From: Massilia sp. HP4
GTDB taxonomy: Bacteria; Pseudomonadota; Gammaproteobacteria; Burkholderiales; Burkholderiaceae_D
Length of the DNA stretch: 64,000 nucleotides
NCBI RefSeq assembly: GCF_005222695.1
Contig: NZ_STGG01000041.1
Coordinates: forward strand, 434,001 to 498,000
Direction: 5' to 3'
Shown: positions 33,943 to 42,084 of the stretch, in pieces
Numbering within the stretch: position 1 is the first letter of the stretch
Layout of the letters: each line of letters starts with the position of its first letter
Notes under the pieces: generated by a model
The model's input: the letters and a program-made list of their open reading frames with translations, nothing else
Database searches by the model: none
What the model was told of the DNA's origin: nothing
Position numbers and translations under genes: made by a program

Positions 33943-34541
33943 AGCTGGGCCGCCTCTTCAGGCAAGACCGCGCCGGGGCCGGTCTTGATATCCGAGAACA
34001 CGATCTCGGTGCGGTCGCCACTCTCCTCGACCATCTGGATGCTGCGCACATAGGCGCCGCCTTCGAGCGAGATCGCCCCGACCGCGCGCGCCAGCGCCGC
34101 ACTCTTCGCCTTGAGCGCGACCTTCCAGCGCTCGCCGTCGACGCTGCCGTCGACCTCGAACAGGCTGTCGAGCTGCCCGAGGTCGCCGGCCAGCAGCGAG
34201 AACAGCACGCCGTTGATCATGCGCACGGTGGGCTCCTGGCTCGCTTCCAGCCGCATCGCGACGCGGTCGCCCTGCAGGTGGACGATCTCGTCGCGCTTCA
34301 GGCGCAGCGTGTTCGGGAACGGCTTGAGGGTGCGCCACAGCACGCCCTTGCCGGCCACCACGCAGAACCTGCCCTGGGAGGCGAGCGGCTTCTTCATGCC
34401 GGCCAGGCGCTTGACCTGGTCGAAGCGGCCGCACAGCTGGTCGGGCTTGGCCAGCATGGCCTGGATCTGCGCGACCGGCGCGGCGGCGTGGGCGCTGGCC
34501 GCGCCAAACAGGAGGGCGGCGATGGCGAGGATGTGTTTCAT
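33939..34541 (-). CDS. apeL: APE cluster LolA-like outer-membrane lipoprotein carrier ApeL
   Basis: A 200-residue periplasmic protein with signal peptide (MKHILAIAALLFGAASAHAA) and a LolA-family body: CGRFDQVKRLAGMKKPLASQ, then GVLWRTLKPFPNTLRLKRDE, the unclosed-barrel strands that shelter a lipid chain. It would shuttle the aryl polyene lipid from the MMPL exporter to the outer membrane lipoprotein ApeN. It overlaps apeM by four bases and the thioesterase by four. The longer reading that runs upstream lies inside the thioesterase gene and is rejected. Confidence 0.87.
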   Translation of the reverse strand: MKHILAIAALLFGAASAHAAAPVAQIQAMLAKPDQLCGRFDQVKRLAGMKKPLASQGRFCVVAGKGVLWRTLKPFPNTLRLKRDEIVHLQGDRVAMRLEASQEPTVRMINGVLFSLLAGDLGQLDSLFEVDGSVDGERWKVALKAKSAALARAVGAISLEGGAYVRSIQMVEESGDRTEIVFSDIKTGPGAVLPEEAAQL

Positions 34542-34972
34542 GGTGCTGCTACTCCCAACTTCTCGAAAAGGATGGCGGGCGACGCGAAGCACATCTCGCC
34601 GCTCTTGATGTCGACCGCGACCTGGGTGGTGGTGGCGCGGTTCAGGCGCTTGCCGCTGGCCGCGTCCTGGACCAGGTAATCGATGCGCAGCCGGTTCTCC
34701 CATTCCACGATCTCGGCACGCAGCAGCAGGCGCTGGCCGAACACGGCCGGGCCGGCATAGCGCAGGTTCATCTCGATGATCGGCCACATATAGCCCGAGT
34801 CGCGCATCTGCTCGTAGTTGTAGCCGATCTTGTCGAACAGCGCGCAGCGCGCCACCTCGAGATATTTGACGTAGTTGCCGTGCCAGACGATCTGCATCGG
34901 ATCCAGGTCGAAGAACTGTACCTGCACCTCGACTTCGGCCCACCAGCGCGCCGCCGCCTTCGCCTTACGCAT
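34538..34972 (-). CDS. apeK: APE cluster thioesterase ApeK
   Basis: A 144-residue 4-hydroxybenzoyl-CoA-type hotdog thioesterase. The family motif VQFFDLDPMQIVWHGNYVKY carries Asp22, the usual catalytic residue, and the following WHGNYVKYLEVARCALFD matches the core helix. It could hydrolyse mis-primed or finished acyl thioesters, or proof-read the chain. Its ATG overlaps the end of the ammonia-lyase gene by eight bases, so the two are very likely translated together. Confidence 0.88.
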   Translation of the reverse strand: MRKAKAAARWWAEVEVQVQFFDLDPMQIVWHGNYVKYLEVARCALFDKIGYNYEQMRDSGYMWPIIEMNLRYAGPAVFGQRLLLRAEIVEWENRLRIDYLVQDAASGKRLNRATTTQVAVDIKSGEMCFASPAILFEKLGVAAP

Positions 34973-36524
34973 ACAGGCTCCAGGCCTGGCCGCGAATGCG
35001 CTCCAGCAGCACGTGCAGGTCGGGATCGAGGCGGCGGTCTTCCAGCACCGGCGCCACGTCCTCGCCCAGCAGCTCGAGCATGCGCGCCAGCGGCGCCGGC
35101 AAGACACGCGCCGGGTCGAGGCGCTGGCGCAGCCAGGCGCCCTGGCGCACGGTGATCAAGAGCGCCGCCGCGACCTGTTCGGTCAGTTCCAGCACGCGCA
35201 GGCAGTCGCGCGCGGCGATCGTGCCCATGCTGACCTTGTCCTGGTTATGGCATTCGGTCGAGCGCGAAAACACCGAGGCCGGCATGGTCAGCTTGAGCGC
35301 TTCGGCGGTCCAGGCCGAGGCGCTGATCTGCAAGGCCTTGAGGCCGTGGCTGATGGCGGCGCGCTCGCCCTGCATGCCCGACAGGTTGGCCGGCAGGCCG
35401 GCGTTGTAGCGGGCGTCGACCAGCAAGGCCATCTGGCGGTCCAGCAGGTCGGCCAGGTTGGCCACCGCGTTCTTCATGCCGTCCATCGCGAAGGCGATAT
35501 GGCCGCCGTAGAAGTGGCCGCCATGCAGCACGCGCTCGCCCTCGGCGTCGATGATCGGATTGTCGTTCGCGCTATTGAGCTCGTTCTCGATCGCGCTGCG
35601 GAAGAACGGCAAGGCGTCGGCCAGCACCCCGATCACGTGCGGCGCGCAGCGGATCGAATACCGGTCTTGCAGGCGCTTGCCGTTGCGTTCGCGCTGGCCG
35701 GCGTACTCCAGGTCCTGGCGCAGCCAGGCCGCCACGCCCTGCATGCCGGCATGCGGCTTGACCGAGAACAGGGTCTCGTCGAAGTGATGGTCGTTGCCGT
35801 CCAGCGCGAACGAGGCCATGGCCGTGATGCGCGTCGTCAGGCGCGTCAGGTACTCGGCGCGCTCGAAGGCCAGGCAGGCCAGGCCCGTCATGACGGCGGT
35901 GCCGTTCATGATCGCCAGCCCTTCCTTCGGCCGCAGGCGCAGCGGTTCGATCCCGGCGTCGTGCAGCGCCTGCGCGGCCGGAAGCTGGACGCCGTCGCGC
36001 AGCACTTCGCGCTCGCCGCACAGCACCGCCGCGAGGTAGGACAGCGGCGTCAGGTCGCCGCTGGCGCCGACCGAGCCTTCGCTCGGGATCAGGGGCAGCA
36101 GGCCGGCATCGAACAGGCGCACGACCTGCTCCAGCAGGCCGACGCTCACGCCCGAATAGCCCTTCGACAGCGACGCCAGCCGGGCCGCCATCACGGCGCG
36201 GGTCTGCGCCGGCGTGAGAAAACTGCCCAGTCCGCAGCCGTGGTAGGTATACAAATGGTGCGGCAGCTCGGCTACCAGCGACAGCGGCACCGGCACCGTG
36301 CACGAGTCGCCATAGCCGGTGGTCACGCCATAGATGGTGCCATCCTCGCGCAGCAGGCGGTCGAGGAAATCGGCGCCACGGGCGATCGCCGCGCGAAATG
36401 CCGGATCGTCCGACAAGACAGGCCGCGCCGCGCCGCGCGCGATCGCCGTCACGTCATCCAGCGTCAGGCGCTCGCGATCGAAGCGCACGGTGCGCGCAGG
36501 CACGTTGAGGTCATTCAGATGCAT
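34965..36524 (-). CDS. Aromatic amino acid ammonia-lyase (HAL/PAL/TAL family)
   Basis: A 519-residue MIO-type lyase. The Ala154-Ser155-Gly156 triad in GSVGASGDLTPLSYLA self-cyclises to the MIO electrophile; the base Tyr65 lies in TIYGVTTGYGDSC. The pair that sets substrate choice is Tyr94-His95 in HHLYTYHGCGLG, differing from the Ser-His of histidine ammonia-lyases and from the His-Leu of Rhodobacter tyrosine ammonia-lyase (from memory). In this setting it probably makes cinnamate or 4-coumarate from Phe or Tyr to prime the polyene, as in flexirubin and some aryl polyene clusters. It starts 14 bases inside the LpxL-type gene end. Confidence 0.9.
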   Translation of the reverse strand: MHLNDLNVPARTVRFDRERLTLDDVTAIARGAARPVLSDDPAFRAAIARGADFLDRLLREDGTIYGVTTGYGDSCTVPVPLSLVAELPHHLYTYHGCGLGSFLTPAQTRAVMAARLASLSKGYSGVSVGLLEQVVRLFDAGLLPLIPSEGSVGASGDLTPLSYLAAVLCGEREVLRDGVQLPAAQALHDAGIEPLRLRPKEGLAIMNGTAVMTGLACLAFERAEYLTRLTTRITAMASFALDGNDHHFDETLFSVKPHAGMQGVAAWLRQDLEYAGQRERNGKRLQDRYSIRCAPHVIGVLADALPFFRSAIENELNSANDNPIIDAEGERVLHGGHFYGGHIAFAMDGMKNAVANLADLLDRQMALLVDARYNAGLPANLSGMQGERAAISHGLKALQISASAWTAEALKLTMPASVFSRSTECHNQDKVSMGTIAARDCLRVLELTEQVAAALLITVRQGAWLRQRLDPARVLPAPLARMLELLGEDVAPVLEDRRLDPDLHVLLERIRGQAWSLYA

Positions 36525-37461
36525 CAGGACGTTCCGATCCGGGTTGTTGCCAAAAGTCGTAGAAGTTGAACCACTCGAGGGGGGCGCGCCGCACATGGCG
36601 TTCGAGCCGCGCCGCGTAATCGGCGGCCAGCTCGCCCAGCGCCCGTTCGCGCGCCGCGCGCGGCAGGTTCACGCGCTCGCGCAGGCATTCGAAATGCAGC
36701 TCGTGGCGCGCGCCCTGGCGCACCGCGAACATGGTGTAGATAGGACAGCCGAGTACCGAGGCCATCACGTAGGGGCCGATCGGGAAAGCCGCTTGCCGGC
36801 CCAGGAAAGGCGCCATCGCCACGCGCGGCGCGGCCGACACCGGCACCCGGTCGCCCGCGATCACCACGAACTCGCCGCCTTCGATGCGCTCGGACAGCTG
36901 CATCGCCATCGCCGGCGTCATCTCGGTCACCTGCATCAGGTTCAGCTGGCTGCGCGGATCGAGCCTGGCCAGCATGGCGTTGAAGGCCTGGGCATGGCGC
37001 GTGTGCACCAGTACCGTCACCTTCAGCCCCGGCGTGCGCAGCGACAGCGCCCGGCACAGGTCGAGGTTGCCCAGGTGGGCGCATACCAGCAGCGCCCCGC
37101 GGCGCGTCTCGATCATCTCCAGCAGCGGTTCGGCGCCGTGCAGCGACACCCTGGAAAAGTCGAACAGGCCGCCCCACAGCAGCATCTTGTCGAGGATAGC
37201 CTCGGCGAAAGCGCCGAAGTGGCGCAGCACGCCGGCCAAGCCGTGCGGCGCGCCGACCCGCGCCAGGTAGGCGCTGGAGGCGCGGCGCGCGCGGCCCTGG
37301 GTCGCGACGTACCACAGCAGCACCGGATACAGCGCCAGCCGGAAAGGCCAGCGCCCGAACACGCGGCAGATCCAGAACAGCAGGCGCATGCCGCCCACGA
37401 AGCTGGCTTCGTTGATGGCGGCCCAGTGGCGCGTCTCGGCGGCGTGCTTCAGTTGCGCCAT
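36511..37461 (-). CDS. APE cluster lipid A acyltransferase-like protein (ApeJ acyltransferase half)
   Basis: A 316-residue LpxL/HtrB-family acyltransferase: the sequence GALLVCAHLGNLDLCRALSL carries the H-x-x-x-x-D-like catalytic motif region and PFLGRQAAFPIGPYVMASVL the second block. It would transfer an acyl or aryl-polyenyl group onto a lipid or sugar-lipid acceptor. In the reference cluster a glycosyltransferase and this activity lie in one protein (ApeJ), as I recall; here they are separate genes overlapping by 13 bases (37449-37461). Start at 37461 is preferred over readings extending into the glycosyltransferase gene. Confidence 0.85.
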   Translation of the reverse strand: MAQLKHAAETRHWAAINEASFVGGMRLLFWICRVFGRWPFRLALYPVLLWYVATQGRARRASSAYLARVGAPHGLAGVLRHFGAFAEAILDKMLLWGGLFDFSRVSLHGAEPLLEMIETRRGALLVCAHLGNLDLCRALSLRTPGLKVTVLVHTRHAQAFNAMLARLDPRSQLNLMQVTEMTPAMAMQLSERIEGGEFVVIAGDRVPVSAAPRVAMAPFLGRQAAFPIGPYVMASVLGCPIYTMFAVRQGARHELHFECLRERVNLPRAARERALGELAADYAARLERHVRRAPLEWFNFYDFWQQPGSERPDASE

Positions 37462-38189
37462 GAGCGAGCCAGCAGGCGAGGAATACGCGGCAGCATGCCG
37501 AAGAACAGCGCCACGTGCAGGCGGGTGATCAGGACGTTGTCGGCCCAGGCCTTGAAGTGCGAGACGCCGTCGTCGGGATAGCCGACCCGGGTCGGCAGGT
37601 TCACCACCGCCAGGCCGTCCCAGTACAGGCGCACCAGGATTTCGATATCGAAATTCATGCGCAGGCCGAGCCTGCGGCGCGCCGCCAGCGCCGCCACCGG
37701 CGCCAGGGGATAGACCCGGAAGCCGCACATCGAATCGCGGATCGCCAGCGACAGCGTGTTGATCCAGACCCAGACATGGGTCAGATAACGCGCGTACAGG
37801 CGCAGCGCCGGCACCGATTCGTCGTACACCGGGCAACCCGCGATCACTGCCTGCGGCGCCGCGCGCGCCGCGTCGAGAAAGCGCGGGATGTCGCCGACGC
37901 TGTGCTGGCCGTCGGCATCGACCTGCAGCACGTGGCTGTAGCCGTCGCGGCCCGCGCGTGCGAAGCCGGTCAGCACTGCCCCTCCCTTGCCCTGGTTGAC
38001 GGCATGGCGCTCCAGCACCACCTGGCCCGGATAGTCCGCCACCAGCGCGTCGAGCACGGCGGCGCAGGACGGCGAACTGCCGTCGTCGACCAGGATGCAT
38101 GGCAGGCCGTGCTGCGCCACCTGCGCCACGACCTTGCCGATCGCGTGCTCGTGGTTGTACACCGGGATGACGACGCAGGGATCGAACAT
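37449..38189 (-). CDS. APE cluster family 2 glycosyltransferase (ApeJ glycosyltransferase half)
   Basis: A 246-residue GT-A fold protein: CVVIPVYNHEHAIGKVVAQV, the nucleotide-binding ILVDDGSS and the DADGQHS motif (DXD-type metal site) are clear. There is no long membrane region, unlike polymerising synthases; the C-terminal segment RLHVALFFGMLPRIPRLLAR may lie on the membrane. It would add a sugar to the lipid anchor of the pigment, by analogy with DPM1-like enzymes. It lies between the methyltransferase gene (5-base gap) and the acyltransferase (13-base overlap). Confidence 0.87.
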   Translation of the reverse strand: MFDPCVVIPVYNHEHAIGKVVAQVAQHGLPCILVDDGSSPSCAAVLDALVADYPGQVVLERHAVNQGKGGAVLTGFARAGRDGYSHVLQVDADGQHSVGDIPRFLDAARAAPQAVIAGCPVYDESVPALRLYARYLTHVWVWINTLSLAIRDSMCGFRVYPLAPVAALAARRRLGLRMNFDIEILVRLYWDGLAVVNLPTRVGYPDDGVSHFKAWADNVLITRLHVALFFGMLPRIPRLLARSWRN

Positions 38190-38194
38190 CGGCT

Positions 38195-39271
38195 TTACTC
38201 CGCCCTGGCGAAACGCAGCAGCGTGTGGCAGTAGCCGATGCCGTCGCGCGCCGTCAGGAGGGTCAGGCCGGCCTCGCGCGCCAGCCGGATGTAGTCCTCG
38301 CTCTCGTAGACCTTGCTGTTGCCGCTGGCCAGGACATTGAAGTAAGGCGAGGTATTGATCAGGCAGTAGGAGGCGATATCGTAGCGCTGGCGGTCCCAGA
38401 AGGTGTCGAGCACCAGCACCTGGCCGCGTGGGCCAAGCGCAGCGGCTACGCGCCGGAAGATGCTGCCGATCGCGCCTTCGGAGAAGCAGCTCAGGAATTG
38501 GCTCATCCAGATCAGGTCCATGTCGCCCGGCAGCGCCAACGCGTCGTCCAGCAGGTCGGTCGGATGCAGCGACGCGCGTTCGCGCAGGCCGGCCTCGACC
38601 AGCCTGGTGTCGGCCACGGCCAGCTGCCCCGGCAGGTCGACCAGGTGCAGCGCCACCGACTTGTCGTGGGCCAGGGCGGCCAGCGTGAACTTGCCGGTGT
38701 TGGCGCCGATGTCCATCAGGCGCCGCGGCGCGGTCGCGAACACATCGGGCATGATCTCGGGGAACGAGGTATCCGAGTAATAGTGGTCGAAGGCTAGCCA
38801 GCTGCTGCGCGCCGGTTCCGGCAACTGCGACAGGCCCTGGTACAGGGTCGGCCAATCGCCGAACACCTTCAGGCCCAGCGGCTTCTCGGCATCGAGCGCG
38901 TGCTCGAGGTCGAACATCGCCTGGTAGCAGACGTCATGGTTGAAATCGATGTTGACCTGGGTAATCGGGTCGGTCAGCACCACGAAGCCGGCCTTGTCGA
39001 GCGCATAGCGGCCGTCGTCGATCAGCACCACGCCGGCCGACAGGCAGGTTTCCAACACTACCTTGAGCACGTACGGCGTCCAGCCGCCGCTCGCCGCCAG
39101 CTCCTCGACCGACAGGCCGGTATCGCCGGCGTCGGCGATCGCCTGCAGCATGCCGCGCTTCCATGCATAGCGTACGCACTGGAACACGACCGGGCCATAC
39201 GCGATCTTTTGCGCTTCGAAGCGGGCGTCGAAGGCGCGCTGGCCCTCTGGCGAGAATTTTTTGTTCAACAT
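38195..39271 (-). CDS. apeB: APE cluster SAM-dependent methyltransferase (ApeB-like)
   Basis: A 358-residue O-methyltransferase-type protein with an N-terminal winged-helix dimerisation region (SVEELAASGGWTPYVLKVVL) and a C-terminal Rossmann domain: RLMDIGANTGKFTLAAL is motif I, with the acidic residue in HLVDLPGQLAVADTRL and DLIWMSQFLSCF. It probably methylates the aryl head-group hydroxyl or ring of the polyene, a decoration known in aryl polyenes. It starts 7 bases after the ligase-dehydratase gene ends. The site of methylation cannot be told from sequence. Confidence 0.87.
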   Translation of the reverse strand: MLNKKFSPEGQRAFDARFEAQKIAYGPVVFQCVRYAWKRGMLQAIADAGDTGLSVEELAASGGWTPYVLKVVLETCLSAGVVLIDDGRYALDKAGFVVLTDPITQVNIDFNHDVCYQAMFDLEHALDAEKPLGLKVFGDWPTLYQGLSQLPEPARSSWLAFDHYYSDTSFPEIMPDVFATAPRRLMDIGANTGKFTLAALAHDKSVALHLVDLPGQLAVADTRLVEAGLRERASLHPTDLLDDALALPGDMDLIWMSQFLSCFSEGAIGSIFRRVAAALGPRGQVLVLDTFWDRQRYDIASYCLINTSPYFNVLASGNSKVYESEDYIRLAREAGLTLLTARDGIGYCHTLLRFARAE

Positions 39272-39277
39272 GCGGGT

Positions 39278-40975
39278 TCAGCTTTCCAACAGGATGCGGC
39301 CGCTGGCATGGGCGCCGGCGTCCGAGAAATAACGGAAATTCAGGCTGCCCTTGGCCGCGTCGTGCAGCAGCTCGAGCTGCACCGGGTGGCCCGGGCGGAT
39401 CATCTGCTGGAACTTGAGCGCGTTGATGCCCTTGAAGGCGCCCGCCAGGCCGAGGTAATGGCGTCCGTAATGGATGGCCCAGTCCACCTGCACCACGCCC
39501 GGCAGCACCGGCGCCACCGAAAAGTGACCGTCGAAATACAGCAGGTCGGCCGGCACCACGAGTTCGAGCAGCGCCCGGCCCGCTGCCGTGTCGAGCACGC
39601 GCAGCGCCGGGAAACGCGGACGTCCAGCGCGCGGCGCTTCCAGCAATGCCAGCAACTGCGACTGCGGCGTCTTGCCCTGGGCATTGACCGGCCAGGCGTC
39701 CAGGTAGCGCCAGCGACGCGGCAGCGCCACCGCTTCGACCACCGGCGCCAATGCTGCGCGCAGGCGCGCGTTCAGCGCCGGCTTGCCGCCCTGTTCCAGC
39801 AACGCATTCCCCTCTTCGCTCGGCAGCACGAAGGCCGCCAGCGACTGGCGCGCGCCGTCCGGCACGCACAGCACCCGGGCTTCGCGCACCAGACCGGTGT
39901 TCGACAAGGCCGCTTCGATGGCATCGAGCGAGACGCGCTTTTCCTCGATCTTCACGATCCGGTCGGCGCGGCCGCGCAATACGAAGCGATCATCGGCTCG
40001 CGGTTCGACGCGATCGGCAAGCGCGAGCCAGCCATCCGGGGCGGCAAACGGCGACGCCACTTCGAGCGCGCCCGATCCGTCGAGACGCCAGCGCACGCCG
40101 GGCAACGGGGTCCACTCCTCGCCTGCATCACGCCGGCGCCAGGCCACGCCGCCGCTTTCCGAGCTGCCGTAGACTTCGACCGGCGCCTTGCCGAGCAGGT
40201 CGGCCGCATGCCTGGACGCGGCCTGCTCGAGCATGCCGCCCGACGAAAACACAGTGCGCAGCATGCGCGCGGCGCCGCTCCAGTCGAGGTGCGCGGGCAA
40301 GCGCTTCAGGTGGGCCGGGCTGGCCAGCAAAATGCAGGGACGCGCCGCCAGCGCTGGCGCCAGCGCTTCCGGAAACTCGTGGCGCGCCGCGTGGATCGGA
40401 CGCCCCGCAGCCAGCGGCCACAGGATACGGAACAGCAAACCGTAGATGTGCTGGTGCGAGACGGTGGCGATCACGTCCGCATCGCCGAGCACCGCGCCGA
40501 ACTGCGTCTCGAGCGCCGCGACTTCGCTGGTAAGCTGCGACAGCCGTTTGGGGATCGGCGTCGGCACGCCGGTGCTGCCCGAGGTGTACACCACCATGGC
40601 TGCGAAGTCGTCGGCCGGCGCGCGCCAAACGCCATCCCACGCCTCGCCCGGCAGCGGCGCGCCTGGTGCATGCTGCGCCGGGAACTCGCCCCAGAAGGCG
40701 TCGACCCTGCCGGCAAGCGCCGCGCAACTGGCCGGCAAGGTGTCGGCCACCAGCCAGACCGTCTTGCGGCTCGCCCAGGCGCCAAGCAGGGCGGCGGAAA
40801 ATTCGAGGCTGTCCTCGATGAACAGCGCCACCTGCGTGGCCGGGCTGCGCCGGCCGCAGGCCGCCCAGGCGCCGGCGCGCGCGAGAAATTCGGCATGGGT
40901 GACTGGCGCGCCGTCGCGCCAGCCGGCCACCTCTCCCGCCGGGCGGGTGGCAAGTCGATCGAACAAATCACGCAT
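39278..40975 (-). CDS. apeH: APE acyl-ACP ligase fused to a dehydratase domain (ApeH-ApeI)
   Basis: The 565 residues form two units. Residues 1-450 are an AMP-forming ligase with phosphate loop VVYTSGSTGVPTPIPK (TSGSTG 131-136), YGSSESGG, the hinge RADRIVKIEEKRVSL and Lys435 in NAQGKTPQ; it would activate the aryl acid and load it onto a carrier protein. Residues about 467-565 are a hotdog dehydratase of the ApeI type with FDGHFSVAPVLPGVVQVDWA (His484 in the FabZ-like catalytic position) and QQMIRPGHPVQLELL. The two activities are separate genes (apeH, apeI) in the reference cluster, so this is a natural fusion. It overlaps apeG by eight bases. Confidence 0.9.
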   Translation of the reverse strand: MRDLFDRLATRPAGEVAGWRDGAPVTHAEFLARAGAWAACGRRSPATQVALFIEDSLEFSAALLGAWASRKTVWLVADTLPASCAALAGRVDAFWGEFPAQHAPGAPLPGEAWDGVWRAPADDFAAMVVYTSGSTGVPTPIPKRLSQLTSEVAALETQFGAVLGDADVIATVSHQHIYGLLFRILWPLAAGRPIHAARHEFPEALAPALAARPCILLASPAHLKRLPAHLDWSGAARMLRTVFSSGGMLEQAASRHAADLLGKAPVEVYGSSESGGVAWRRRDAGEEWTPLPGVRWRLDGSGALEVASPFAAPDGWLALADRVEPRADDRFVLRGRADRIVKIEEKRVSLDAIEAALSNTGLVREARVLCVPDGARQSLAAFVLPSEEGNALLEQGGKPALNARLRAALAPVVEAVALPRRWRYLDAWPVNAQGKTPQSQLLALLEAPRAGRPRFPALRVLDTAAGRALLELVVPADLLYFDGHFSVAPVLPGVVQVDWAIHYGRHYLGLAGAFKGINALKFQQMIRPGHPVQLELLHDAAKGSLNFRYFSDAGAHASGRILLES

Positions 40976-41513
40976 GGTGCAGGCGCTTGAAGCGCATGCG
41001 CAGCAGGTATTCCCCGCCGAACATCGCTCCCATCAGGAGATAGGCGATCACGCCGTTATACAGGGACCAGACGGCCTCGGAGGCGAACAAGGCGGTGCCG
41101 AGCGCAATTGCGCCGTTGACGATGAAGAACAGGCACCAGGCCTGGGTCACGCGCCGCGTATAGCGCACCGCGGCCGGCGGCAGCGCCGGCTCGCGCAGGC
41201 GCGCCAGCCGTTCGATCATGGACGGTCCCGACACCAGCGTCGCGCCGAATGCGGCCAGCATGGCCGCGTTGACCAGCACCGGATACAGCTTGAGCGGCAG
41301 CACCGCGTTCGACGCGATGGCGACGGCCACCAGCAGCAGCGCCCCGGCCGCGCTCCAGCGCGCGGCCTGGTTCAGCCTGAGCGTGGGCAGGCGCGTGGCG
41401 ACCGTCAGCAACAGCAGCGCCGCCAGCCAGCGCGGCTCGATGCGGTCGTGGCCGAACCAGATCGCCAGCGGATAGACCAGCGTCAGCGCGGCCGCCAGGA
41501 CATTCCAGATCAT
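40968..41513 (-). CDS. apeG: APE cluster inner-membrane protein ApeG
   Basis: A 181-residue protein with about six hydrophobic helices, starting MIWNVLAAALTLVYPLAIWF and containing PVLVNAAMLAAFGATLVSGP and TQAWCLFFIVNGAIALGTAL. It lacks recognised enzymatic motifs but matches in size and position the ApeG membrane protein of aryl polyene clusters. The start at 41513 lies 4 bases after the carrier-protein gene ends, arguing for co-translation. A role as membrane scaffold for the synthase is only a guess. Confidence 0.78.
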   Translation of the reverse strand: MIWNVLAAALTLVYPLAIWFGHDRIEPRWLAALLLLTVATRLPTLRLNQAARWSAAGALLLVAVAIASNAVLPLKLYPVLVNAAMLAAFGATLVSGPSMIERLARLREPALPPAAVRYTRRVTQAWCLFFIVNGAIALGTALFASEAVWSLYNGVIAYLLMGAMFGGEYLLRMRFKRLHHA

Positions 41514-41517
41514 GCGT

Positions 41518-41820
41518 TCAAGCCGCTTGCGCCTGCGCTTCGGCCTGCTGGTCGGACTTCGATTCGCCCAGCGCGACCAGCGCATTGACCACGTCCTCGA
41601 TGGTGCGGATGGTCTTGAACACCTCGGGCTGCAGGCGCTTGCCGGTCATCTGCTTGAGCTTGACCGCCAGGTCGACCGCGTCGATGCTGTCGATGTCCAG
41701 GTCGGCGTACAGGTTCGAGGCTGGCGTGAGCGAAGCGCGTTCCAGTTCGAACATCTCGGCGAGCAGGTCGGCGACCCAGGTGAACAGTTCATCGCGGTTC
41801 ATGTCTTCAATGCGTACCAT
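41518..41820 (-). CDS. apeF: APE acyl carrier protein ApeF
   Basis: A 100-residue carrier protein. The phosphopantetheine-attachment serine is Ser45 in ADLDIDSIDAVDLAVKL, the DSI variant of the DSL motif, and the sequence has the usual helix distribution. A C-terminal Ala/Gln tail (QAEAQAQAA) extends past the fold. It lies 9 bases after the second carrier gene. One of the two carriers likely holds the starter and the other the growing chain. Confidence 0.93.
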   Translation of the reverse strand: MVRIEDMNRDELFTWVADLLAEMFELERASLTPASNLYADLDIDSIDAVDLAVKLKQMTGKRLQPEVFKTIRTIEDVVNALVALGESKSDQQAEAQAQAA

Positions 41821-41829
41821 GGGGTTCTC

Positions 41830-42084
41830 CTACTTCTTGCGGTTGGCTTCGATCATCGATGCCAGCGCGCGCACCGAAGCGAAATGACGGCGCGTCTCTT
41901 GCGACTCGGCCGACAGGGTGATGCCGTAGCGCTTCTGCAGCGCCACGCCGATTTCCAGCGCATCGATCGAATCGAGGCCCAGGCCTTCGACGAACAGCGG
42001 CGCCTCGCTGTCGATATCCTCGGGCGCGATGTCCTCGAGCTGGAGGACGTCGACGATCAGTGCTTTCACTTCCTGTTCAAGCAT
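41830..42084 (-). CDS. apeE: APE acyl carrier protein ApeE
   Basis: An 84-residue carrier protein with Ser39 in EGLGLDSIDALEIGVAL as phosphopantetheine site. It begins MLEQEVKALIVDVLQLEDIA, inside the last 8 bases of the acyltransferase gene. Two consecutive carrier genes are characteristic of aryl polyene clusters, and the pair is served by the cluster's own phosphopantetheinyl transferase. Confidence 0.93.
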   Translation of the reverse strand: MLEQEVKALIVDVLQLEDIAPEDIDSEAPLFVEGLGLDSIDALEIGVALQKRYGITLSAESQETRRHFASVRALASMIEANRKK

